DNA of 37,393 nt from Lachnospiraceae bacterium (GTDB taxonomy: Bacteria; Bacillota; Clostridia; Lachnospirales; Lachnospiraceae), in NCBI GenBank assembly GCA_017962105.1, contig JAGCVY010000068.1:1-37393 (forward strand), written 5' to 3'. The position numbers and the translations under genes were made by a program. The notes beneath the pieces were generated by a model that did no database searches, was not told where the DNA came from, and was given only the letters and a program-made list of their open reading frames with translations. Positions 7,187 through 16,174 of the stretch are shown piece after piece (position 1 is the first letter of the stretch; every line of letters begins with the position of its first letter).

Positions 7187-7915
7187 TCAGTCCTCGTACA
7201 CGCCGTTCCAGTAATTCTCGCCCATCAGAGCCCCGGTCCGCGCATTCACGCGGATCGTGGTGAATTCGTTGATCGTGAACTCATAGTACACATTCCCTTC
7301 CGTGTCGGTCTTCAACAGGTAGGTGCCGTAGATTGCCTCTTTCTTCCGAAGCCGGAAAATCTGTTCCTCATGCTCCTTCGCAAGGTTGTACACCTTCTCA
7401 AAGAACTCCGACGCCGGCTTGAGACCGTCCGTGCTGACATAGCTCTGATCCGGTATCAGACTCAGCAGGCCGTACTTGTGGCTGCACCAGGCGACATTGC
7501 CGTTTTCTTCACGGCCGGTGTTGAGCGAGTACTCCTGCTCGATGACGCCATCCTTCATGCGGTAGCCGTAAAGCCGGAAATGTTCGTTGTAAAACTCATA
7601 GTTAAACCCGGAGACATACACATCGACATCCAGACCAGCGTCTGCTTTCTCCATCTCCGCAAGTGCGATTTTCCGATCCTCTTCCTTCCTGGTCTGAAGG
7701 GCATACATCGATTTTGCATAGTAGGTATGGTTTCCGACCTTCACCAGCTCGACTTCGGAAAATGCGGTCTCCGGCGTGGTATATGCCGGAGCGCTGCTCT
7801 CATACCCGCTCTCCGTTCCCACATTCTCCTTGATAAAATCGTATCCGCCGCCAAGAGCCGACAGCAATCCATATGCAAATGTTCCGAGTGCGGCGACTAA
7901 TATTTTCCAAATCAT
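7187..7915 (-). CDS. Uncharacterised signal-anchored protein, PepSY-like C-terminus
   Basis: This 242-residue protein was not assigned to a named family. It begins with a short hydrophobic segment (about 2-22, ILVAALGTFAYGLLSALGG) that should act as a membrane anchor, followed by an extracytoplasmic domain rich in Tyr and acidic residues. The end (about 205-242), with TYLLKTDTEGNVYYEFTINE followed by IRVNARTGALMG, resembles the strand-strand ending of PepSY-type domains, where a Val-Asn-Ala-x-Thr-Gly turn is typical. The gene starts 75 bases after the stop of the YczE/YitT-family gene and may be cotranscribed with it. Its role is unknown. Confidence 0.75.
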   Translation of the reverse strand: MIWKILVAALGTFAYGLLSALGGGYDFIKENVGTESGYESSAPAYTTPETAFSEVELVKVGNHTYYAKSMYALQTRKEEDRKIALAEMEKADAGLDVDVYVSGFNYEFYNEHFRLYGYRMKDGVIEQEYSLNTGREENGNVAWCSHKYGLLSLIPDQSYVSTDGLKPASEFFEKVYNLAKEHEEQIFRLRKKEAIYGTYLLKTDTEGNVYYEFTINEFTTIRVNARTGALMGENYWNGVYED

Positions 7916-7990
7916 ACGTTCTCCCTCCCTTTCCGCTTTGTGAAACCCGCACCGGGGATTTCGACATAGATACGGAGGAAGAGAGGGTTT

Positions 7991-8632
7991 TTATGAACAA
8001 TTCTGCGATTTTCCCAACCGATCCCCGATCCGGCGCACCAAAGTGATCGCAGGCCCGAGGAACAACGCCATCAGGACGATCCCGATGATCGGCACCCCGC
8101 CGAAGAGAACGCCGGCACCTATTGCCGCCGCATCCCACAGGATACGCACTGCCATCGGCGGGACCTTCGGCCATTTTCTGGTAACCTTCTCTGTGAGAAT
8201 GATCGGAATCCCGTCATAGGGAGCAACTCCCATATCCGCGTTGATGTATATGGCCGCACTGATGATGAAGCAGAACAATGCGACGACGAAAATCCCCCAT
8301 CGGGAAGCGGTCGCGGTGAACGCCCGTGCCGGAATGCATTTGCCCCAAAGCCAGTCGAAAAAGTCGGCATAGTATCCGACAAGTACCATATTGAAGAGCG
8401 TTCCGAACCCGATCAGGGAGCGTTTGAAAACAAGCACGACTGCAAGCATGACCACGTTCACGATCAACTGCCATGTCCCGAAGCTCAGGCCCACACGCGC
8501 CGCACCCGAACGGTTCATGAACGTCGCGGGATCCGTCCCCAGATCACACAGGATCAGGAAGGAGAGGAAAAATCCCATCCCGAGCACCGCAAGAAAACAA
8601 ATCAAAACTTTTTTCTTATCAAACCGAAACAT
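7991..8632 (-). CDS. YczE/YitT-family integral membrane protein
   Basis: This 213-residue protein has five or six predicted membrane segments. It opens MFRFDKKKVLICFLAVLGMG and contains the conserved elements CDLGTDPATFM and ADMGVAPYDGIPIIL, two related Gly-x-(D/A)-P half-repeats that characterise the YczE/YyaS/YitT membrane family. The function of that family is not well defined; transport is usually assumed. The ATG at 8632 is chosen because AAAGGAAGAG lies at the right distance; the frame is open ten codons further upstream but without a ribosome site. A perfect GGAAAATG inverted pair lies 74-97 bases upstream. Confidence 0.85.
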   Translation of the reverse strand: MFRFDKKKVLICFLAVLGMGFFLSFLILCDLGTDPATFMNRSGAARVGLSFGTWQLIVNVVMLAVVLVFKRSLIGFGTLFNMVLVGYYADFFDWLWGKCIPARAFTATASRWGIFVVALFCFIISAAIYINADMGVAPYDGIPIILTEKVTRKWPKVPPMAVRILWDAAAIGAGVLFGGVPIIGIVLMALFLGPAITLVRRIGDRLGKSQNCS

Positions 8633-8705
8633 CCGTCTCTTCCTTTCCCAACAGCGGAGCATAACAGACTCCTATTGCGCACTTGAACAATGTACTCTTA
8701 TCAAG

Positions 8706-8729
8706 CGGAAAATGCAACTGCATTTTCCG
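8706..8729. repeat. Perfect inverted pair of the GGAAAATG octamer
   Basis: CGGAAAATGCA (8706-8716) and TGCATTTTCCG (8719-8729) form an 11-bp perfect dyad separated by two bases. Both arms contain the octamer that is over-represented in the window. It lies in the gap between the YczE/YitT-family gene and the terminator of the surface-protein gene. Confidence 0.7.
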
Positions 8730-8767
8730 TATTGGAAACGAAACCACAAAAGAGAATTCTTTCCGAC

Positions 8768-8801
8768 AGAAAAGAGGGTACATCAGAATCCTGATGTACC
8801 C
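8768..8801 (-). terminator. Terminator of the surface-protein gene
   Basis: GGGTACATCAG (8776-8786) and CTGATGTACCC (8791-8801) form an 11-bp stem with a 4-base loop. On the minus strand it is followed by TCTTTTCTG. It lies 37 bases after the stop of the surface-protein gene. Confidence 0.8.
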
Positions 8802-8837
8802 CCTAAACTCTCAATTATTCAGACAATGGCTGAAGGA

Positions 8838-11800
8838 TTACTCCTCTTCCTCACGTCTTCTTCTGACGATCATCATAACGAAGATGGTCAGTGTAGCGAA
8901 TGCGAGAAGCAGAATCCAAACAACGTTCTGAGCAGTATCAGCTGTCTTCGGAGTAATTTCGGTATTGTCGTCCTTCTTAATCTCTTCCTTCTTAGGAGTT
9001 TCGGGCTCGACTTTCTTCTCCGGCTCTACCTCTTTCTCAGGCTCTACAACCTTCTCAGGCTCGACTTCCTTCTCAGGTTCAACAACCTTCTCAGGCTCAG
9101 CAGGCTGTTTCTCAGGCTCCTTCTCAGGCTCCTTCTCAGGCTCCTTCTCGGGCTCTTTCTCAGGCTCCTTCTCGGGCTCTTTCTCAGGCTCCTTCTCGGG
9201 CTCTTTCTCAGGCTCCTTCTCAGGCTCCTTCTCGGGCTCCTTCTCGGGCTCCTTCTCAGGTTCCTTCTCAGGCTCTTCAGCTGCGATCTCAAATGCTGCA
9301 GCTACAGAGTGATCCTTGAATACAACCTTTACCTCATGCTCGCCTGCAGGCAGAGTCTTCAGATAATCATCATGAAGGGTAAGCTCCAGGCAGCCTTCTA
9401 CTGCATCGTAATTGTCCGCAGAAATCTTTTCTCCGTCAATCTCAACCCACTTAAGAAGGCTAAGGGTTTTCTCGTCCTTCAGATCACGTTTGAATTTCCA
9501 AGCCTTGTTGGCAGTGATAACTGTTACTTCGTACTTGGAATCGCTTACGAGAATTGTAAACTCATAAGGCTTAGCCTCTACGCCATCTTCCGAATACGTA
9601 ATCGTAAGTGTCTGAGCGCCGGTCTTCAGGTCGTCATATCCGGAAACCATCTCTTCCGTTACCGGAATGGTCTTGACAATCTCACTCTTCATGGTGCAGA
9701 TGATCTCAGCTCCGGTGAGATCCAGCTCATCGCAAATGACGTAGTCTTTCTTAAGATTATCCGCAAGTTTGATCTCGAGATTGACGATTTCGTCAACCAG
9801 CTTGTCCTCAAAATAATGCTTGGACTCATGGCTCTCATCATTCTTGCAGAGATAGTAGTACTCACCTTCTTCGGTGTACGAAGCCACATGAACGTAATGC
9901 TTCTCTGTAGTATCCCAATCGTGATTCTTCTGAGGAATGCTACTCGTTCTCGATTCAAGGACCTTACCGCAATCATCAGCAGTACACTTGATGACAAACG
10001 TCTCGGAACCTGCTTCCTCGCACTTCGGTTCTACACGCTTGGAAAGATCTTCCTCTTCCTCACCCGGAACATGTTCAGCCTTAAGAGGAATGAATGCAAA
10101 TAACGCTCCGTCCATAGCACCATAAGTAATGTCCTTAGCGTCAACAGCAACGTCACCGTATTTTGCGTTAACAACAAAATCAGCAAGTACAAAATTGCCG
10201 TCATCGAAGTTATCGGAATCTCCATAGGCAATCAATATCAGCGAGTACGTCTTGTCACCATCGACTGTGAAATTCAGAATATCAAAATCACCCTTATACG
10301 AAGCAATGACAAAATCTTCAAACGCGATATCAGCCGGAAGCAGGAATGCCGTATAGCCAAAATCCTCACCCGTCTTTACGGAAAGGAAACCCTCAATATC
10401 ACCAAGCATCGGGTTTTTAATGGCAACTGCTGCAGGAGTCTTATCCTCACTCTGTACAGGAGAGTTCTTTGCAGCAATTACAGCGTTACCCTTAAGGCTC
10501 TCAAACTTTGTTCCGCAAAGCAGCGTCGCGATATCAACATCCGCCTCACATGTTTTCTCGATCGCCGTGATCTCAAAAATCTGAGTTGCGGTATTTTCGT
10601 CAACAGTATAGTTCTTGCTTGCGCTTACAGCCTTAGCGGTGTACTTGCCGGCGTCTCTTGCCACCTGTACCCCGACAAGGGAGATGGAAAGAACACAAGA
10701 AGTACCTTCTACAAGATCATCCTCATCAGCTGCCGCCTCCGGAAGATGAGCCTTGCCGTCGAACGGGAAGGATACCTCATCGTCCCAAACAACCTTTACT
10801 TTCTTCGGAGTGATAGCAAACTGCTTTGTTGTCGTGCCGTCCTCACTGTCAGCCAGCACGTAATCCTTTGTGTTGCTGATCGTAGCCGTTGCGGTGTAAA
10901 GACCGGCATCTTTTGCCTCGCTCTTAACCGTAACAGATACGGTGCAGTCGTTATTGACAACGAAACCGGAAGGAATCGTAGCGGTAGGCACATGTGCCTT
11001 GCCGTCAAACTCAAAGCTCAAATTGCTCCAGTCAAGGGAGATTTCTTTCGGGTTAACGGTCACCGTAACGGTCTTGGTCTTTGCCGCGTAATTGCCGTCC
11101 TCGCTAGCTGCAACGTTTACGGTAATCGTAGCAATTCCGGCGCCGACGATTGTAACATTTCCATCGTTGTCTACCGTCACGACATCCGTAGCATCACTTA
11201 CAAAGCTAACCTCTCCGGACGCGTTAGAGTAATCAATTGAGAAATTCGCATTGCCGTACGTTCTTTCATACGAATCTTCAAGGGTGATAAATCCTTCGCC
11301 TTTATTTACAGTAATTTTGAACGAAGTTGAAATTTTTACGCCTTCTTTTGTTGTGTATTCTACGTTAACCGTTTTCGTTCCGGCTGTCTTAGTGATATCG
11401 TCGACATTGGTGGTAATCATGTCTTTCGTCACATCAACATCTTCCGTCTTGACAGCTTCGCCGCCTTCAATATGAGAATACTCAATCGTAAGCTTAAGGT
11501 CTTTCAGAGTGAACTCATCGTTCAATTCATAGGTATCCTTATAACCGTCTGCAATTTTCCCGGTAATGATGAACCATCCGGAATAAATCGTTTTATTTTC
11601 ATGAATCTGTTGACTGAAATCAAATGTATCTTTAAGCTCAATGGTTGTATACCAATCATCAAAAATGTGGTTATCATGGTATTGGCACTTCGGAATACCT
11701 TCCGGTCTGGAAATTACCGTTCCGTCCTTAACCGTAATCGAGTACTCCTTAAAGCCGTGGCGGCCCTTCCTATCGTGGGGATCACCATATTCTCTGGCAA

Positions 11801-13772
11801 CAAACGTGACCGTGTAATAAACGTCTTTCTTGCTCCACTTGGCTATAAGTGTGATGTCCGATTTGATTACAGTATCAAAAGTGAACTTCGTTCCGTCTTC
11901 GTACTGCCACTCCACAAAATCATACTGCGAATCCGTCGGCTTATACTCAGCAACCTTGAAATTCGAACCTACGGTAACTGTCTTGGTCTGAGGTGTACCG
12001 CCGTGACCATTCAGGTTGAAGGTCACCGTCGGATACGTCGCCGTCTTGGCCGTCAGGGTAATCGGACCCGTAACAGGGGCGTCGAAATCATAAAGATCGT
12101 TACCGAGATACCAGCCTACAAAGTACTCGTCATTTTTCTTAGCCTTAATGCCATCGGGCTCTTTAGCCTTCAGGTCCTTCTCTACACTCTGGGAAGAAAC
12201 CGTCTTGTTAATGAGGTCATTTCCGTCAAATGTTACAGTGTATTCCTCGACCCACTTCGAGTAAATGTTTGTCTCTTTTGTAATAGTAGTGTGCTTGAAA
12301 TCGAACTCATTCACGCAGGCAGCTTCCTTATACCAGCCAAGGAACTTGTGCGTCGTTCCGGGCTCCAGAGACTCAGTGCAGGAAGGTTTCGGAATATCCT
12401 TATCGGCAATCTTCGTTCCGATCGTAACATCGAAGCTTCTGATAATGCCCTCATTGGTATAACCGTGAACCGCGTTTCCGTCTTTATCAAGAGCGAGGAA
12501 CGTTACGGTAGCCTTGCTCGTCGCCCAGCTTGCATAAAGAACAGTGTCCGAAGTAATCTTCGTGTTTTTGAAGTCAAACGCCTTTCCGTCTTTATCCAGC
12601 CAGCCCTGGAAAGTGTAGCTATCGTCCGTCGGAGCGGGTGTCGGCTCTGTTGCATATTTTCCGTACTCAACGCTCTGTGCCGGAACCGGCTGCTTGCCGT
12701 GACCGTTCATCTCGAAGGTAACATTAAACTTCACGGCCTCGCGCTTTACATACAGATCCAGAGGTGTCGTTACCGCTTGAGTTGTATCAAAATCAGTATA
12801 AGAATACTGATTGCCGATGCCCCAAGCCCAGATCGAAGTACGGGTCTGCCACGTCGTAACCATGCCTTCCTGATCGTAACTATCCGGAATGACATCCTTG
12901 ACCAATGTGCCATAGCGTACGTCCGAGATGGTTTCGGACTTCTCACCATCGTGAAGCGTAACTCTTACGGTGTAGACAACTTCTACTTCATTCGTCGTCG
13001 CTTCGCAAATGGTATTACCGTCTTTGTCTTTGAGGATAACGTTACATTTGAATTTCGCACCCTCGCGGGCTACGACTCGTCCACTATCCGGTTTTCCATC
13101 TGTCTGTATATTTATAGTGTACGTGATATCATTCCATCTTCCGTTCTTGTAAGATACGGAAGCATCCACTGTATTATCAGTGGTGAGCGGAGAGTCAATG
13201 TATTCCGTCGCTCCTTTTCTCAGCTCCTGCAAGTTGAACTCGAAATACATGTCTTTTTCATATTTCACATTTTCAACGCCTACAACTAAGCTGAATTTAG
13301 GATCGAATCCGCTCTCGCCATTCGAGTTATAAAACGGATAATTAACCGGCTGCGTCTTAATAGTGATCGAAGGAGTTTTTACTTCTTCATAAACGACATA
13401 AAGTGCAGTGTCGATGTTTATCTTGGTATTGTTATTTAACTCGGTGTATGTATAGTTGTAAGAGTAATTATACTTCTGACGTGTATACACCTTCGAAACC
13501 TTATCAGTCTTTCCTTCCTCTTTCTTCAGAGGAATTTCAATCTGACTCAAGGTCGTGCCCTTGGATACCTGAATCGCCTCACCTACTTTAACGGCGTTCT
13601 GGGTATTATCGTACTGTGGTCTTTCATAGAAAGAGATCGTAACCTTTTGCGGATCCGGCGCAGCTTCTGCCGTCTTCGCGCTCTTCATCCCAACGAGTCC
13701 TGCAATCATAACAACGCAGAGAAGCATTGCCATGATGCGTACGAATCGTGAGAACTTGCTAAAACTTTTCAT
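8838..13772 (-). CDS. Large cell-wall-anchored surface protein with InlB-type, MBG and Ig-like repeats
   Basis: This 1644-residue protein starts at the ATG at 13772, which follows GGAGGG and opens a signal peptide (about 1-38, ending KTAEA|AP). About 350-740 holds some five InlB/Listeria-Bacteroides repeats with FNLNGHGGTP- and FQGWLDKDG-type motifs. Ig-like modules follow, then two MBG-type modules with FDGKAH (about 925 and 1005), further Ig-like and X2-like modules, a repeat stalk of about 14 EPEK units (about 1499-1555) and EPEKxVEPEK units. The end has TPKTAD, a membrane segment (about 1617-1637) and RRRREEEE, a sortase signal with Thr for Leu and Ala for Gly relative to LPxTG. It should be linked to peptidoglycan and may bind host glycans, proteins or fibre. 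Base use is more AT-rich than in neighbours, and the GGAAAATG octamer is absent from the whole gene. Confidence 0.9.
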   Translation of the reverse strand: MKSFSKFSRFVRIMAMLLCVVMIAGLVGMKSAKTAEAAPDPQKVTISFYERPQYDNTQNAVKVGEAIQVSKGTTLSQIEIPLKKEEGKTDKVSKVYTRQKYNYSYNYTYTELNNNTKINIDTALYVVYEEVKTPSITIKTQPVNYPFYNSNGESGFDPKFSLVVGVENVKYEKDMYFEFNLQELRKGATEYIDSPLTTDNTVDASVSYKNGRWNDITYTINIQTDGKPDSGRVVAREGAKFKCNVILKDKDGNTICEATTNEVEVVYTVRVTLHDGEKSETISDVRYGTLVKDVIPDSYDQEGMVTTWQTRTSIWAWGIGNQYSYTDFDTTQAVTTPLDLYVKREAVKFNVTFEMNGHGKQPVPAQSVEYGKYATEPTPAPTDDSYTFQGWLDKDGKAFDFKNTKITSDTVLYASWATSKATVTFLALDKDGNAVHGYTNEGIIRSFDVTIGTKIADKDIPKPSCTESLEPGTTHKFLGWYKEAACVNEFDFKHTTITKETNIYSKWVEEYTVTFDGNDLINKTVSSQSVEKDLKAKEPDGIKAKKNDEYFVGWYLGNDLYDFDAPVTGPITLTAKTATYPTVTFNLNGHGGTPQTKTVTVGSNFKVAEYKPTDSQYDFVEWQYEDGTKFTFDTVIKSDITLIAKWSKKDVYYTVTFVAREYGDPHDRKGRHGFKEYSITVKDGTVISRPEGIPKCQYHDNHIFDDWYTTIELKDTFDFSQQIHENKTIYSGWFIITGKIADGYKDTYELNDEFTLKDLKLTIEYSHIEGGEAVKTEDVDVTKDMITTNVDDITKTAGTKTVNVEYTTKEGVKISTSFKITVNKGEGFITLEDSYERTYGNANFSIDYSNASGEVSFVSDATDVVTVDNDGNVTIVGAGIATITVNVAASEDGNYAAKTKTVTVTVNPKEISLDWSNLSFEFDGKAHVPTATIPSGFVVNNDCTVSVTVKSEAKDAGLYTATATISNTKDYVLADSEDGTTTKQFAITPKKVKVVWDDEVSFPFDGKAHLPEAAADEDDLVEGTSCVLSISLVGVQVARDAGKYTAKAVSASKNYTVDENTATQIFEITAIEKTCEADVDIATLLCGTKFESLKGNAVIAAKNSPVQSEDKTPAAVAIKNPMLGDIEGFLSVKTGEDFGYTAFLLPADIAFEDFVIASYKGDFDILNFTVDGDKTYSLILIAYGDSDNFDDGNFVLADFVVNAKYGDVAVDAKDITYGAMDGALFAFIPLKAEHVPGEEEEDLSKRVEPKCEEAGSETFVIKCTADDCGKVLESRTSSIPQKNHDWDTTEKHYVHVASYTEEGEYYYLCKNDESHESKHYFEDKLVDEIVNLEIKLADNLKKDYVICDELDLTGAEIICTMKSEIVKTIPVTEEMVSGYDDLKTGAQTLTITYSEDGVEAKPYEFTILVSDSKYEVTVITANKAWKFKRDLKDEKTLSLLKWVEIDGEKISADNYDAVEGCLELTLHDDYLKTLPAGEHEVKVVFKDHSVAAAFEIAAEEPEKEPEKEPEKEPEKEPEKEPEKEPEKEPEKEPEKEPEKEPEKEPEKEPEKEPEKQPAEPEKVVEPEKEVEPEKVVEPEKEVEPEKKVEPETPKKEEIKKDDNTEITPKTADTAQNVVWILLLAFATLTIFVMMIVRRRREEEE
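9108..9275 (-). repeat. 12-bp tandem repeats encoding (EPEK)n
   Basis: About 14 copies of a 12-base unit (plus-strand form TTCTCAGGCTCC, with CTCGGG and GGCTCT variants) encode the charged Pro-rich stalk. The mixture of two codon variants in runs suggests expansion by unequal recombination or slippage, so copy number may vary between strains. The reverse strand reads as Ser/Phe/Gly repeats and is not a gene. Confidence 0.9.
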
Positions 13773-13846
13773 ACATCCCTCCATAATTCTCGTGGTGCAA
13801 CTTCCTCGGAATTGCCCACGGTGCGTTATTAACATCAAACACCGCC

Positions 13847-13910
13847 ATTATAAAAGAGGAAAGAAAGGATTCATAGTGCAGTTTGAGTAAAAAAAACGCA
13901 GTTTGAGTAA
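13847..13910 (-). promoter_or_regulatory. Surface-gene promoter with LytTR-type direct repeats
   Basis: Two identical 13-bp copies of GCAGTTTGAGTAA (plus strand, 13878-13890 and 13898-13910) are exactly 20 bases apart. On the coding (minus) strand a perfect TATAAT lies at 13847-13852, 25 bases past the nearer repeat, while the -35 position reads TATGAA, far from consensus. A pair of direct repeats with a CAGTT core next to a weak -35 is the layout of LytTR-family sites (AgrA, VirR, ComE). A LytTR regulator is encoded just upstream at 15429-16148. Confidence 0.6.
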
Positions 13911-13996
13911 TTTTGCGGGTTTTTCCCTCCTTTTTCCTCTGTTTCGAGGTTCAATATACAAAAAGCCAGCGTATATTCATCGGAAAATGCATAATA

Positions 13997-14028
13997 AACG
14001 CGGGGCTCCTCTCTCGGTGCCCCGCGTT
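13997..14028 (-). terminator. Hairpin after the histidine kinase gene
   Basis: AACGCGGGGC (13997-14006) and GCCCCGCGTT (14019-14028) form a perfect 10-bp stem; on the minus strand TTATTATG follows. It lies between the kinase stop and the surface-gene promoter, so the surface gene is probably a separate transcript. The rest of 13773-14084 holds the promoter region described above and no convincing gene. Confidence 0.65.
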
Positions 14029-14084
14029 CTATCTCTGTAGTTCTACGGAAGTAGAGTTTTAGTATTTTCATGCTTTGAGCGGTA

Positions 14085-15425
14085 TTAATCTGTTTGGGGT
14101 TTGATGTACATCATGACCGATACGCAGAACATTCCCGCACCGCTCTCAAAATTCACAACGCCGTCGTACCGGCTGACGATTTCCCGCACGGATTGCGTTC
14201 CGATCCCTTTGCCGTCGTGTTTGGTGGAAAGGTACTCGCCCTTCCGGTTCTGGTCAGGGAAAAGAGTGCAGGTGTTGTCCACGGTAAATGCAACCACACC
14301 GTTGCTTTGGAACCCGCCGCGGATGATCACGGCCGGCTGTTCGCAGTCCTGACGGATGCATGCCTCAACCGCATTTTCCAACAGGTTTCCGAGAAGCACC
14401 GCCAGATCGCTCTGCTCGATGTTGATATCTTTGGGCAGGGCAAACTCCGCTTTGAACTCCACGCCGTGCTCCGCCGCCATCTGCGCAAAATACGTGATGA
14501 CCGCGTTGGCCGTCATATTCTCGCAATAGGCGATGGGCTCTTCCAGACGGTGAACCTTGCGAAACTCATCAATGTACTCCCTCAAGGCGTTCTCGTCCTT
14601 ATTTTCCGCAAACGACTCCAAAACGGCGATGTGATGCCGGAGGTCATGACGGATCTTGCGGGCGTCGGAAATACGCTTGCTCAGGTCGTCGTACTCCATG
14701 ACCTGCACGGCCAACGCCTGGTTGACGGCACGGGTCTGCATCAGGACATTGTGTTCGATGATCATTCGAAGAACCATGTGGTAGATCAAAAAGGACGCGG
14801 CGTCGATGGCGAGAAGGTACAGAACGTTCGACAGTTTGGAGGCATTTTCCAAAGAGCTTCCCGTCTTATACAGGTTCTGCATCCAAAAGAGGTAAAACGC
14901 CGCGGGGATCAGCCAACAGTATCTCCACGCTGCACTCTCCCCTTCCTTGCCCATCACGGCGGTGACGTCTCTCTTGATCGCAATCGCAAACGGGACAAAT
15001 ACCACCAGGATCGCGAAGACGATGGTGACGGACGCGGTCCAGCAGTACTTGCGGTACGCCATCACCGGGTCCCAACGGATTTCGAGGTGCTTCCCGACGA
15101 AGGAAGTCAGTCCGCCGACGGTGTAAAGGACAAAGAAGACGAACAGCATCTTCCCGATGTGGTCCTTAATGGCAAGCAGCAGGAGCGCCACCAGAAAGAG
15201 CGATTGCAGGAGTTCAACGATCGCGCCGATCTGCACATTCTTCATGAAATTGGTGGTCGCGGCGTACGAGATACCGACCCAACTGACTTCCATCAGGGAA
15301 AACAAAAGGATCGTGATCTTCTGGGAAAACCGCGCCCTGTCGCGAAGGATCAGGTAGCCGAAGAAGATGATCGGCGCACTCCGCAGGAACGCGTACATGA
15401 CAAATTCAAGATGTGTGTATTCCAT
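14085..15425 (-). CDS. Sensor histidine kinase, GHKL type (AgrC-like)
   Basis: This 446-residue protein has about six N-terminal membrane segments (residues 8-225), a short coiled linker, a dimerisation helix with RHDLRHH (phospho-His at about 260) and a GHKL ATPase domain with the N-box LLGNLLENAVEAC (344-356) and G-box DGKGIG (404-409). A polytopic sensor plus an ATPase of this short form is the pattern of AgrC/VirS/ComD kinases, which often sense peptides. It starts four bases after the response regulator stop and shares its transcript. No small pheromone-precursor or AgrB-like gene was found beside it, so the signal is unknown. Confidence 0.92.
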   Translation of the reverse strand: MEYTHLEFVMYAFLRSAPIIFFGYLILRDRARFSQKITILLFSLMEVSWVGISYAATTNFMKNVQIGAIVELLQSLFLVALLLLAIKDHIGKMLFVFFVLYTVGGLTSFVGKHLEIRWDPVMAYRKYCWTASVTIVFAILVVFVPFAIAIKRDVTAVMGKEGESAAWRYCWLIPAAFYLFWMQNLYKTGSSLENASKLSNVLYLLAIDAASFLIYHMVLRMIIEHNVLMQTRAVNQALAVQVMEYDDLSKRISDARKIRHDLRHHIAVLESFAENKDENALREYIDEFRKVHRLEEPIAYCENMTANAVITYFAQMAAEHGVEFKAEFALPKDINIEQSDLAVLLGNLLENAVEACIRQDCEQPAVIIRGGFQSNGVVAFTVDNTCTLFPDQNRKGEYLSTKHDGKGIGTQSVREIVSRYDGVVNFESGAGMFCVSVMMYIKPQTD

Positions 15426-15428
15426 CTC

Positions 15429-16148
15429 CTACCCCCTCGCCCGCAGGTTCCGGAAGAGGTATTCCGCATGGAGCTGTTTCAGTTCCGCGCGTCGGCCGCG
15501 GCTGTTCGGAACAAACGCACCGTTTTTGAGGCGGACCGCATCCTCCTCAATGCTGACGATTGCTTCAAGGTTTACGATAATCCCCTTGGTGCAGACCGCA
15601 AACTCGCCGCGGGAGCACAGGAGCTTCTCCGTCTCCGCCTGCGAGGTCCACACGCCGTGTTCGGACCCGTCCGCGAGGTGGATCACTACCTTGTGGTTAC
15701 AGTATTCCGTGTAGAGGATGTCATGGAGACGGAACTTGCTGTCATCGGGGAACACGAGATATCTCTCGCGCTCATACTTCGTGAGATCGATATTGTGAAG
15801 CATGTTCCGGACCGCTGCCGTGTTGTACGGTTTCAAGAGATAATAATCCGCCTTGACCTCGTAGCTCTCCGCTGCGTGCTCATTGCTCGAGGTGATGAAG
15901 GCGATCCTGACCACCGGGTCCTTCTGACGGATCTCCCGCGCGGTCTCGATCCCCGTGAGCTTGTCCATATAAATGTCAAGGAAAATAAGATCATACTGTC
16001 CCGGGGAAAATACGGCGAGCAGTTTTTCTCCGCTCTCGTACACCTCCGGAGCCTCCTGATCGTAACCCATCTCCTTCAGACAATTCATCAATTCACGCGA
16101 CAGGTGATCGGAATCTTCCCGGCTGTCGTCGGCAATCGCAATGCGCAT
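15429..16148 (-). CDS. LytTR-family response regulator (AgrA/VirR-like)
   Basis: This 239-residue protein has an N-terminal receiver domain (about 1-120) with acidic pair D7/D8, phospho-acceptor D58 in LIFLDIYMD and conserved K106 in LLKPY. The C-terminal LytTR DNA-binding domain (about 135-237) contains ILYTEYCNHKVVIHLADG and the typical ending with KGIIVNLEAIVSIEEDAVRL. It works with the downstream GHKL kinase. LytTR proteins bind pairs of direct repeats; such a pair is found before the surface-protein gene about 1.5 kb downstream. The ATG at 16148 lies only 27 bases after a terminator-like hairpin, so its expression may depend on readthrough. Confidence 0.93.
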   Translation of the reverse strand: MRIAIADDSREDSDHLSRELMNCLKEMGYDQEAPEVYESGEKLLAVFSPGQYDLIFLDIYMDKLTGIETAREIRQKDPVVRIAFITSSNEHAAESYEVKADYYLLKPYNTAAVRNMLHNIDLTKYERERYLVFPDDSKFRLHDILYTEYCNHKVVIHLADGSEHGVWTSQAETEKLLCSRGEFAVCTKGIIVNLEAIVSIEEDAVRLKNGAFVPNSRGRRAELKQLHAEYLFRNLRARG

Positions 16149-16174
16149 TTCTCTGTACCTCTGTGTTTCCTCTT

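Noticed and set aside
8965-9312. Ser-Phe-Ser-Gly repeat frame on the plus strand
   Set aside because: It is the reverse reading of the (EPEK)n repeats and has no independent support.
8391-10103. Long open frame on the plus strand opposite the end of the surface gene
   Set aside because: It is the complement of the repeat-rich surface gene; its translation is low-complexity Leu/Arg runs, with no ribosome site and no known domain.
11472-13289. 605-codon open frame on the plus strand
   Set aside because: Antisense to the surface protein, whose domains, signal peptide, ribosome site and terminator are all clear on the minus strand.
13871-14071. 66-codon frame on the minus strand between kinase and surface genes
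   Set aside because: It runs through a terminator hairpin and the LytTR repeat region and shows no domain; treated as noncoding.
14085-16148. Complete agr-type quorum-sensing locus
   Set aside because: Kinase and regulator are AgrC/AgrA-like, but no AgrB-like membrane protease or AgrD-like peptide gene was found next to them.
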